From positions 62,001-126,000 of the forward strand of contig JACCQO010000001.1 of the NCBI GenBank assembly GCA_015709205.1: a stretch of 64,000 nucleotides of DNA. The letters run 5' to 3'. Made by a program: the position numbers and the translations under genes. Below, piece by piece: positions 58,151 through 64,000 of this stretch (the first letter of the stretch is position 1; each line of letters starts with the position of its first letter). The DNA comes from Desulfovibrionaceae bacterium. GTDB taxonomy: Bacteria; Desulfobacterota; Desulfovibrionia; Desulfovibrionales; Desulfovibrionaceae. The notes below the pieces were generated by a model. The model was not told where the DNA came from. It ran no database searches and saw only the letters and a list, made by a program, of their open reading frames with translations.

Positions 58151-58518
58151 CGGGGCCCTCCGGACTCTCGGGAACCGCCGGAATCGCCGCCGGACCGGCC
58201 TCCGGAGTCGCCGCTCCGCTGGTAGAGGGTGTGGTGCCACAGGCTCAGGCCGAGCAGGGCCGCTCCGGCGGCCAGGTGCAGCCGCCGCGCCCCGCGCGAA
58301 CGCACGAAGCCCGTGACCGTGAGTACGCCGAGGACGGCGGTCAGGCCGACCTTGGCCAGTTGCCGGTCGCGCGCCCTGCGCCGCGCGGCATCGGCGCGGG
58401 CCGCGCCCGTGGCCGTGGCGACGCGGGCCGCGTCGGACGCAATGTCAGGCTGCGCCGCGCCGTGCGCCTCGCTGGCCCGTTCGCGCCCCTGTGCGACTTC
58501 CGTTCCGATATCCGCCAT
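58147..58518 (-). CDS. Small membrane protein of the metal locus
   Basis: The protein has 123 residues. A charged Ala-rich N-terminus (1-50) is followed by two short hydrophobic segments (VGLTAVLGVLTVTGFV and LHLAAGAALLGLSLW) and a Gly/Ser-rich tail. It is not recognised as a named family. It overlaps the ATPase start by 4 bp, suggesting a partner or accessory of that pump. Confidence 0.7.
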   Translation of the reverse strand: MADIGTEVAQGRERASEAHGAAQPDIASDAARVATATGAARADAARRRARDRQLAKVGLTAVLGVLTVTGFVRSRGARRLHLAAGAALLGLSLWHHTLYQRSGDSGGRSGGDSGGSRESGGPR

Positions 58519-58630
58519 GAATGTGCTTCCTTGCCCCGTGCGCCGCGCCGAGTGCGGGGCCGGGGCCGGGTCCGAGGAGGCAGACCCGGCCGCGCGGCCC
58601 CGCCGGGCGCGGGCGCCCGCATCGAGGGGG

Positions 58631-58993
58631 CTAGTCCTTGCGGCTCACTTCGGCCTTGATGTCCTTGATCTGCTCCTTGACCTCCTCCACGCCGCCCTGC
58701 ACCGCGGACCAGAGCTTCACGGCCCCGGCCACGATCTTCTTCTGCACGTAGGGGTTGGTGGCCACCACGGCCACGGCCGCGCCGACCACAAACCCCTTGA
58801 GGTAGGTTCCGTCGCGGAAGTTCAGCCAGCCCGAGGTGTAGGGGGAGTAGTTCGCCGGGACCTGTGCGGCCGGATAGCGGTAGTCCGCGTATTGGGGCGC
58901 GTATTGGGGCGCGTAGGTGTAGGCGTAGTCGCGGGGCGCGTCGGCGGCCGGGATCCCGGGGCCGACTGCGTTGGGGACGGAATCGTGGGACAT
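58631..58993 (-). CDS. Tyr-rich protein with glycine-zipper membrane segment
   Basis: The protein has 120 residues. Residues 15-60 are rich in Tyr, Pro and Gln (YAYTYAPQYAPQYADY). A hydrophobic glycine-containing segment KGFVVGAAVAVVATNPYVQKK follows (about 66-86), then a charged helix (GVEEVKEQIKDIKAEV). The hydrophobic segment aligns well with that of the 339-residue protein at 59530 (KGAAVGAGLALLLTND), so the two are paralogs. Function unknown. It is probably membrane-bound, in the style of organelle-membrane proteins. Confidence 0.72.
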   Translation of the reverse strand: MSHDSVPNAVGPGIPAADAPRDYAYTYAPQYAPQYADYRYPAAQVPANYSPYTSGWLNFRDGTYLKGFVVGAAVAVVATNPYVQKKIVAGAVKLWSAVQGGVEEVKEQIKDIKAEVSRKD

Positions 58994-59011
58994 GGACGTT
59001 CTCCTTGCTGG

Positions 59012-59533
59012 TTATTCCGCGCCGCCGACGGCGGGCTCGGCCGATTTCGCGGGCGCGGCGGTCGTCTTCTTGGGCGTGGCCGCCTTGGCGGCGGACTTGG
59101 CGGTCCTGGTCTTCCTGGTGGTCGTGCCCTTGGCGGCGGTTTTCTTCGGGGCCTCGGCCTTTGCGGGCGCGGCCTTTTCCTGCGCCGCGCCGGTTCCGGC
59201 GGGCAGGGCCGGAGCGGCCTTGCGGCAGCTCCGCGCGTCCAGGGCCTTGTCCACGAGGTATTTCGCGCCCACGGATACGGTCACCAGCCCCAGCAGGGAG
59301 AGCAGCCCGCCCAGGTTCAGCGCGCCGACCACGGCCGTGGCGGCCGCCGTGGACGCGCCCGTGGTCCCGGCCTCGCGCAGGGCGTCCTTGACGGCCGCCT
59401 CGCGGGTCATCTCGCCCTTGCGCACGCGCGCGATGTTGCGGGCGGCCCCGATGCTGCCGCCGACGATGGCTCCGGCCGCGCCCACGGCCAATACGGCCCG
59501 GGGCGCGCCCGCGTGCAATCCGATCTTGCTCAT
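59012..59533 (-). CDS. Hydrophobic glycine-rich protein with basic histone-like tail
   Basis: The protein has 173 residues. The N-terminal half is hydrophobic and Gly/Ala-rich (VLAVGAAGAIVGGSIGAARN and LNLGGLLSLLGLVTVSVGA). The C-terminal 70 residues are Lys/Ala/Pro-rich (KTAAKGTTTRKTRTAKSAAK), like histone H1 tails. The start at 59533 overlaps the preceding gene by 4 bp. Such tails can bind polyanions, possibly polyphosphate or iron-phosphate granules. That is inference. No named family was recognised. Confidence 0.7.
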   Translation of the reverse strand: MSKIGLHAGAPRAVLAVGAAGAIVGGSIGAARNIARVRKGEMTREAAVKDALREAGTTGASTAAATAVVGALNLGGLLSLLGLVTVSVGAKYLVDKALDARSCRKAAPALPAGTGAAQEKAAPAKAEAPKKTAAKGTTTRKTRTAKSAAKAATPKKTTAAPAKSAEPAVGGAE

Positions 59534-60549
59534 TTCGCCTCCCTTGCGGCCCGTTCCTCGGCCTTTCTGTCTTCCTCGGCCTCCAACTCCTCGGCGATGT
59601 CCTCGGCTACGCCCGTGGCCCGCTTGCCGAAGGCCCCGAACAGCCCTCCGAGCCCGCCCGCGATGGCGGACTTCACGGTGTCGTTGGTCAGCAGCAGGGC
59701 CAGCCCCGCGCCCACGGCCGCGCCCTTCCAAAAGTCGGCGCCCGAGCTCGTGAAGAAGCGCAGGAACCGCGAGACGTCGGCGTTGCCGTCGGCCGCTTCC
59801 TGAATAAGCCCGTAGAGTTCTCCGTAGCGTTTGCCCTCCTCCGCGCCCGGAGCGCCGGAAACCGGCGCGAACGGCGCGGGACGCCGCCCGCCGGGGGCCC
59901 CGTAGCCGCCCGGCGCGTCATGGACAGGCGAGTCATGGACCGGCGAGTCATAGACCGGTGCATACCCGGGCTGGGCAAAGGGCTGCGGGCCGTACAGGGG
60001 CTGGCCGTACATGGGCTGCCCATAGGCAGGCTGGCCATACGGCTGGCCATACGGCTGGCCATAGACGGACTGACCGTACACGGGTTGCCCATAGGTCGCT
60101 TGGCCGGACGCGCCCTGCCCCAGGTCCTGCGGGCCGGATGCGCCCTGCGGGGCCGACCCGGCCTCGCCGCCCGGCCCCCCCTGGCCCATGAACGTGGGGC
60201 CCTGATAAGGGGATGCGCCGGGCATCTGCCCGGCGTAGTGCGGCTGGCCCATGTCCGGTCCGGCCACGTACCGGCTCGCCTGGGCCTGTCCGGCCTGGGG
60301 CGAACCGAATTGGGCCTGCCCGGCCTGAGCCTGTCCGGCCTGAACCTGGCCTGTCGAAGCCTGCCCAGCCTGATACGCCCCGGCCTGGGGCATGCCGCCC
60401 TGCGTTCCCGAAGCCTCGCCGCCGGCCGACTGGTGGCCCGAGGCCTGTCCTGCCGCAACCGCCCCCATGTGGGGCGCGCCCTTGGCGTAACCGCCCGACT
60501 CGCCTCCCTTGGAGACGTCCGGGCTCTGTGCGTCACTGCACATCGTCAA
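59530..60549 (-). CDS. Low-complexity Gly/Gln/Tyr-repeat protein with glycine-zipper segment
   Basis: The protein has 339 residues. Residues 1-240 are disordered: AGQAQ-type repeats (about 56-91) and YGQP repeats (about 153-187), with DSPVH repeats after them. A folded C-terminal part follows, with a helix (KRYGELYGLIQEAADG), the hydrophobic WKGAAVGAGLALLLTNDTVKSAIAGGLGG and an acidic tail. The repeat region resembles prion-like, phase-separating domains. With its paralog at 58631 it may coat or scaffold a membrane-bound metal granule. The function is not recognised and the proposal is contextual. Confidence 0.75.
   Translation of the reverse strand: MTMCSDAQSPDVSKGGESGGYAKGAPHMGAVAAGQASGHQSAGGEASGTQGGMPQAGAYQAGQASTGQVQAGQAQAGQAQFGSPQAGQAQASRYVAGPDMGQPHYAGQMPGASPYQGPTFMGQGGPGGEAGSAPQGASGPQDLGQGASGQATYGQPVYGQSVYGQPYGQPYGQPAYGQPMYGQPLYGPQPFAQPGYAPVYDSPVHDSPVHDAPGGYGAPGGRRPAPFAPVSGAPGAEEGKRYGELYGLIQEAADGNADVSRFLRFFTSSGADFWKGAAVGAGLALLLTNDTVKSAIAGGLGGLFGAFGKRATGVAEDIAEELEAEEDRKAEERAAREAK
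59986..60093 (-). repeat. In-gene tandem repeats encoding YGQP units
   Basis: About eight imperfect 12-15 bp units encode YGQP, with variants YGQPV, YGQPA, YGQPM and YGQPL. Being short and in frame, they could expand or contract by slippage without breaking the gene. Confidence 0.8.
60277..60384 (-). repeat. In-gene repeats encoding AGQAQ units
   Basis: Five-codon Ala/Gly/Gln units (QAGQAQAGQAQFGSPQAGQA) in the disordered half of the same gene. The repeats are in frame. Confidence 0.7.
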
Positions 60550-60558
60550 CCTCCTTTG

Positions 60559-60873
60559 TTACCGCGTTCCGCCCACGGCGGCGTAAAGCCGGGCCGCCAA
60601 TTCCGCGGCCCTGGCGTCGTCCTGCGTGGTCGCCAATTCTTCCAACAATTCCGGATCGATGATCTCGCTATCGTATTCGATGACCACCGACCGGGCGAGC
60701 ATGTTCCGGCGCACGCCCAGCACAGCCGGGGGCAGTTCACCGTTGGACTGCGCCAGGCGCAGCGCCTCCGGGTCCCGGGTGATGGCCGCGTCGAACTTGA
60801 TCCTGATCCTGCCCGGCAGGTGGTGCTTCACGCTCAGATACCTGCGCAGCCCCGCCAGCACGTGAAAATCCAT
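60559..60873 (-). CDS. HMA-like domain protein
   Basis: The protein has 104 residues. It is a single ferredoxin-fold domain like HMA but without CxxC. Its KHHLPGRIRIKF motif matches HRVPGRVRLRG and RHAIPGRIRFRL in the two P-type ATPases of the locus, suggesting a common partner or ligand. The C-terminal half is helical and acidic. The start has AGGAGGAG upstream. The gene overlaps the end of the upstream ATPase frame by 137 bp. Confidence 0.8.
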   Translation of the reverse strand: MDFHVLAGLRRYLSVKHHLPGRIRIKFDAAITRDPEALRLAQSNGELPPAVLGVRRNMLARSVVIEYDSEIIDPELLEELATTQDDARAAELAARLYAAVGGTR

Positions 60874-63178
60874 GGTCTCCTCCTGTTGACCGTTCCGCGT
60901 CCCCTTGGCCCCCGGCGGCGAAGCCGAGCAGCCGGGACGAGTTCGCCAGCACGCCCAGGGAGTGGCCGACGTGCAGCAGCCCGGCGGCCACCGGGGACAG
61001 CAGCCCCAACGCCCCGAGCGCCACTCCGGCCACGTTCGATCCCGTGGCGATCCAGAAATTCTGCCGCACCACCGCGAGCGTCCGGCGGCTCAGGCCGTAG
61101 ACGTCGGCCAGACCTTCCAGGTCGTCGGCCACCAGGGCGATGTCCGCGGCCTCCACGGCCACCTCGGAGCCGCCCGTGCCCACGGCCACGCCCACGTCGA
61201 CCCGGGCCAGGGCCAGGGCGTCGTTGATGCCGTCGCCGACCATGAGCACCTTGTGCCCCCGGGCCATGGCAGCTTCCACGATGCGCGCCTTGTCGCCCGG
61301 CAGCACCGAGGCGTGCACCTCGTCGATGTCCAGGCGGCGCGCCATGTCCCGGGCCGTGGCCTGCTCGTCGCCGGTCACGAGCATGAAGCGGCGCACGCCC
61401 AGGCCGCGCAGGCGGCGCACCACCTCGCGCGCGCCCTCGCGCTCGCGCGACTCGAAGGCCAGCACGCCCAGCGGCGCTCCGGCCCGGAAGGCGTAGAGCA
61501 CGGTCATGCCCCGCTCGCGCGGGCCGCGCGCGGCCTCCTCCAGTTCCGCCACGTTCAGCCCGAACAGCCGCGCGAGCTTGGCGTTGCCGACCACGATCTC
61601 CTCCCCGCCCACCTCGGCGCGCATGCCCATGCCCAGCTCGTAGTGGCACACGGAGTGCGCCAGGGGCTCGATGCCCAGCCGCGCGGCCTCGGCCTTGAGG
61701 GCCTGGGCCAGGGGATGGTGGTTGTGCGCCTCGGCGGACACGGCCAGCCGCAGCAGGGTCGCGCCGTCCACGCCCTCGGCCGGAGCCGCCAGGGCCAGGG
61801 CGGGCTCGGAGGTGGTCAGGGTCCCGGTCTTGTCGAAGCAGACCGTGTCGCAGGAGCCGATCTCCTCCAGATAGCGGCCGCCCTTGATCAGGATGTGCCG
61901 CCGGGCCGCGGCGCTCAGGCTGGCGCTCACGGCCGTGGACGCGGCCAGGGCCGTGGCGCAGGGGCAGGCCATGACCAGCAGCACGGTGAAGGCCCGCCAC
62001 GCGCTGCCCGTGAGCAGGAAGGTGCCCAGGGTGGCGGCCCCGCCCACGCGCACCAGGGTGGCCGCGAGGCGGTCGGCCACACCCTCGATGGGCGCGCGGC
62101 TCTCCAGGGAATCCTGGACCTTGCGCATGATCCGCGCCAGGTAGGTGCAGTCGCCCACGCGGTCCGCGCGCACGTAGACCACGCCCTGGCGCACGAAGGT
62201 TCCGGCGAAGACCTCCTGGCCGGGCCCCTTGTGCGCCAGCTCGGCGCGGCCCGTGATCGGGGCCTCGTCGAACAGGGCCTCGCCCTCCTCGATGATCCCG
62301 TCCACGCAGACCTTCTCGCCCGTGTGCAGCACGACCATGTCGCCGGGCACGAGATCGTCCACGGCGCGCTCCACCTCCACCCCGCCCGCGAGCACGAAGG
62401 TATGGTGCGAGGTGATCTCCAGCATCTCGGCCACGCTGCGCCGCGAGCGCTCGCCGATCCAGCTCGTGAGCAGTTCAGCGCCCGAATTGATCCACAGGAT
62501 CTCGAAGGCCGTGAGCGCCTCGCCCGCGGCCACGGCGGCCACGGCCCCGGCCCCGAGAAAGATGTCCTGGCTGAAACGCTTCTCCTTCAGGTTGCGCACG
62601 CCCTTGCCGAGCAGCGGCAGGCCGAAGGCCAGGGCCGCCAGTCCCAACGGGCTGAGCGGCCCCTGGGCCAGGGCCGCGCCCGTGACCGCGCGCCGCGCCA
62701 GCGCCGCCGCCGCGACGGCGGAAATGGCCACGAAACGGCGCAGGGCCGAGCGCACCGCCTTGCCGTCGTCGGCCGGGCACGGGCAGGCCCTGGGGCCCGG
62801 GCAGGCTCCCTTGCCCGCGGGCCGCGCGGCGAGCACGGCGCCCTGGTTCCCGCCGGTCCCGAAAAGCCGCAGGACCTCGGCCTCCACCTCGGCGCGGTCC
62901 AGCGCGTGGGGGTCGTAGCGCACCACCATGGAAGCGCACCGGGCGTTGACGCGCACGAAGACGACGCCGCGCAGGTTGCGCAGGCGGTCCAGGGCCACGC
63001 CGGTCCTTGCGCCGCGCGCGCCCCGCTTGAGCGCGGCGAGGCGAAAACGGATGCGGCCCGGAATGGCGTGCCGGACGCCGACGCCGCTCGACCCGCCCGG
63101 CGCAAGGCCGGGCGCGGGAGCGGGAACGGGCGCGGAAGAGGATGCGGCAGCGGACACGGCGACGGAAGATGCGGACAT
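60737..63178 (-). CDS. Second P1B-like ATPase with atypical catalytic motifs
   Basis: The protein has 813 residues. A Pro/Ala N-terminus leads to an HMA-like domain with RHAIPGRIRFRL (about 36-47), and a Cys-Pro cluster follows at about 126-135 (CPGPRACPCP). The membrane site has CPC (405-407), but the Pro normally seven residues on is Ser. The phosphorylation motif DKTGTLT is present. The actuator TGE reads ITGRAE, and the hinge NDAPAL reads NDALAL. These changes may weaken or alter transport. The last 45 codons lie inside the next gene in another frame. No stop exists earlier, so this may be true overlap or an old frameshift. Confidence 0.8.
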   Translation of the reverse strand: MSASSVAVSAAASSSAPVPAPAPGLAPGGSSGVGVRHAIPGRIRFRLAALKRGARGARTGVALDRLRNLRGVVFVRVNARCASMVVRYDPHALDRAEVEAEVLRLFGTGGNQGAVLAARPAGKGACPGPRACPCPADDGKAVRSALRRFVAISAVAAAALARRAVTGAALAQGPLSPLGLAALAFGLPLLGKGVRNLKEKRFSQDIFLGAGAVAAVAAGEALTAFEILWINSGAELLTSWIGERSRRSVAEMLEITSHHTFVLAGGVEVERAVDDLVPGDMVVLHTGEKVCVDGIIEEGEALFDEAPITGRAELAHKGPGQEVFAGTFVRQGVVYVRADRVGDCTYLARIMRKVQDSLESRAPIEGVADRLAATLVRVGGAATLGTFLLTGSAWRAFTVLLVMACPCATALAASTAVSASLSAAARRHILIKGGRYLEEIGSCDTVCFDKTGTLTTSEPALALAAPAEGVDGATLLRLAVSAEAHNHHPLAQALKAEAARLGIEPLAHSVCHYELGMGMRAEVGGEEIVVGNAKLARLFGLNVAELEEAARGPRERGMTVLYAFRAGAPLGVLAFESREREGAREVVRRLRGLGVRRFMLVTGDEQATARDMARRLDIDEVHASVLPGDKARIVEAAMARGHKVLMVGDGINDALALARVDVGVAVGTGGSEVAVEAADIALVADDLEGLADVYGLSRRTLAVVRQNFWIATGSNVAGVALGALGLLSPVAAGLLHVGHSLGVLANSSRLLGFAAGGQGDAERSTGGDHGFSRAGGAAQVSEREAPPAGQDQDQVRRGHHPGPGGAAPGAVQR

Positions 63179-63228
63179 GGACGACTCTCTGAGCGTGGTG
63201 TGCGACGGAAAAGGCGGGGCGGACGACC

Positions 63229-63510
63229 TCAGCTCCGGCCCGTTGCGGAGCGGACGGACGCGGGGGCCGCTTCCCCGGTCTGCGGGGACAGGGCGGACGC
63301 GGCTTCGCGCGGCGAGCCGATGGAACCGTGCGCCCCGATCCCGCCGGTGTCCTTGCCGCCCGTGGCGATGAACCGGGCCAGGAAGCGGCGCTGCTCCCGG
63401 CGGGCGCGCTCGGCGGCCTGCTCGACGTCCTGGGCCGCCGCGGGGGTGCCGGAGCGGGGTGCTGCGGAGGACCCGGCCGTACGGTCGGGACGATCGGTGC
63501 TCTGGGACAT
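63229..63510 (-). CDS. Small hypothetical protein
   Basis: The protein has 93 residues, starting at 63510 with GGAGAG upstream. It has an Ala/Arg/Glu-rich helix (DVEQAAERARREQRRFLARFIATGG) inside disordered sequence. No family was recognised. It lies 50 bp upstream of the second ATPase and is probably the first gene of the metal operon. Confidence 0.55.
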   Translation of the reverse strand: MSQSTDRPDRTAGSSAAPRSGTPAAAQDVEQAAERARREQRRFLARFIATGGKDTGGIGAHGSIGSPREAASALSPQTGEAAPASVRSATGRS

Positions 63511-63655
63511 TGCTCTCTCCTGGCTGAAGCGTTTGGCGCTGCAGGTCGGGCCGGGCGCTTTCCGCCCGCCCCTCCTCGCGCGCATGCCGGACCGCCGCGC
63601 GGCGGCGCGGACGTGGAGCGGCCCGGCCTCCTTGCAGGCCCGAAGGCCTGGAGGC

Positions 63656-63683
63656 GGCCCGGCCCGGAGGACCGGGCCGGGCC
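63656..63683 (-). terminator. Hairpin after the DUF4198-like gene
   Basis: Perfect 12-bp GC arms (GGCCCGGCCCGG) with an AGGA loop, 20 bp past the stop. There is no T-run, so it may be Rho-assisted or a transcript-end stabiliser. Confidence 0.5.
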
Positions 63684-63701
63684 TAACGCAATTAAGACGG
63701 A

Positions 63702-64000
63702 CTACTGCATATCAACTGCCTGGACCCAAATGACGGCGTCCTGGGAGTTGTCTTTGCCCTTGTAGGTCTTGAGCGGACCCACACCCAGGGCGGCGAAGCC
63801 CCACCAACCGGCCTTGGGAATGCCGAAGACGAACTCGCCGTCGGCGTCGGCCTTGATGGTCAGGGTCACGAAGGCGTCCTGCGGCGCCGTGGCCAGGGCC
63901 GCCTTCTGGAATTCGTTCTTGCCGGGCACGGGCGGGTGATTGAGGAATTCCACCTCGATCTCCGCGCCGGGCACGGGCTTGCCCTCGGAGAGCACCACGC
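63702..64000 (-). CDS. DUF4198-like periplasmic protein, 5' part outside the window
   Basis: Only the C-terminal 99 or so residues are seen, and the frame stays open to the right edge. The segment is a beta-rich carboxypeptidase-regulatory/Ig-like module (GKPVPGAEIEVEF, LTIKADADGEFVFGIPKAGWWGFAAL). It ends with a strand and VDMQ. This fits DUF4198 proteins linked to nickel or cobalt uptake (NikK/CbtJ-like). Whether it belongs to the metal locus next door is unclear; a hairpin separates them. Confidence 0.6.
   Translation of the reverse strand, partial: VVLSEGKPVPGAEIEVEFLNHPPVPGKNEFQKAALATAPQDAFVTLTIKADADGEFVFGIPKAGWWGFAALGVGPLKTYKGKDNSQDAVIWVQAVDMQ

Noticed and set aside
59986-60384. Repeat block resembling a CRISPR or tandem-repeat locus
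   Set aside because: Units are short, in frame, uneven, and encode YGQP/AGQAQ peptides inside a long gene. There are no spacers or cas genes.

Overview
This is high-GC DNA with densely packed, often overlapping operons. The gene content is that of an anaerobic sulfite- or sulfate-reducing bacterium of the Desulfovibrio/Bilophila type. It includes a glycyl-radical enzyme, a bacterial microcompartment (BMC), a Flx-Hdr electron-bifurcation set, TRAP transporters, sigma-54 activators and PAS-rich sensor proteins. No rRNA, tRNA, CRISPR array or insertion sequence was seen.

Positions 1-6.2 kb hold signalling genes on the minus strand: a response regulator cut by the left edge, a stand-alone histidine-rich HypB-like protein, and a large hybrid histidine kinase.

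Positions 6.7-35.3 kb form the centrepiece, an isethionate-degradation island. On the minus strand are a TRAP transporter (dctPQM), the glycyl-radical isethionate sulfite-lyase islA, its activase islB, and an amidohydrolase-fold protein with a BMC-targeting tail. Diverging from these, on the plus strand, one run of about 18 kb encodes an EutQ-like cupin protein, phosphotransacetylase, five shell proteins (three BMC-H, one PduT-like BMC-T, one BMC-P), a PduS/RnfC-like flavo-Fe-S protein, CoA-acylating aldehyde dehydrogenase, EutJ-like chaperone, hdrCBA-flxDCBA, a chemoreceptor and a short-chain dehydrogenase. The run ends at a 56-bp near-perfect palindromic terminator. A convergent sigma-54 activator gene follows. 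In the inferred pathway, isethionate enters by TRAP. IslA releases sulfite and acetaldehyde. Acetaldehyde is oxidised inside the BMC to acetyl-CoA, and Pta makes acetyl-phosphate for ATP. The NADH formed is reoxidised by Flx-Hdr (and perhaps PduS), which can feed ferredoxin and DsrC for reduction of the released sulfite. Consensus -24/-12 promoters lie before dctP and islA, and GTGGCAA-type motifs, including a 20-bp perfect palindrome, lie in the control regions.

Positions 35.5-41.8 kb hold an EamA-type transporter and a MarR-controlled RND efflux pair. Positions 41.8-55.2 kb hold a diguanylate cyclase and a second sigma-54-controlled catabolic operon: a TRAP dctQMP, two PLP fold-type II enzymes, a YgeY-like deacylase and a D-aminoacylase, with its own divergent activator.

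Positions 55.2-63.5 kb hold a minus-strand metal locus: a FeoA-repeat protein, two P1B-type ATPases, an HMA-like protein, and several small proteins with hydrophobic glycine-rich segments and low-complexity tails. It resembles ferrosome (fez) iron-organelle clusters. The right edge cuts a DUF4198-like gene.
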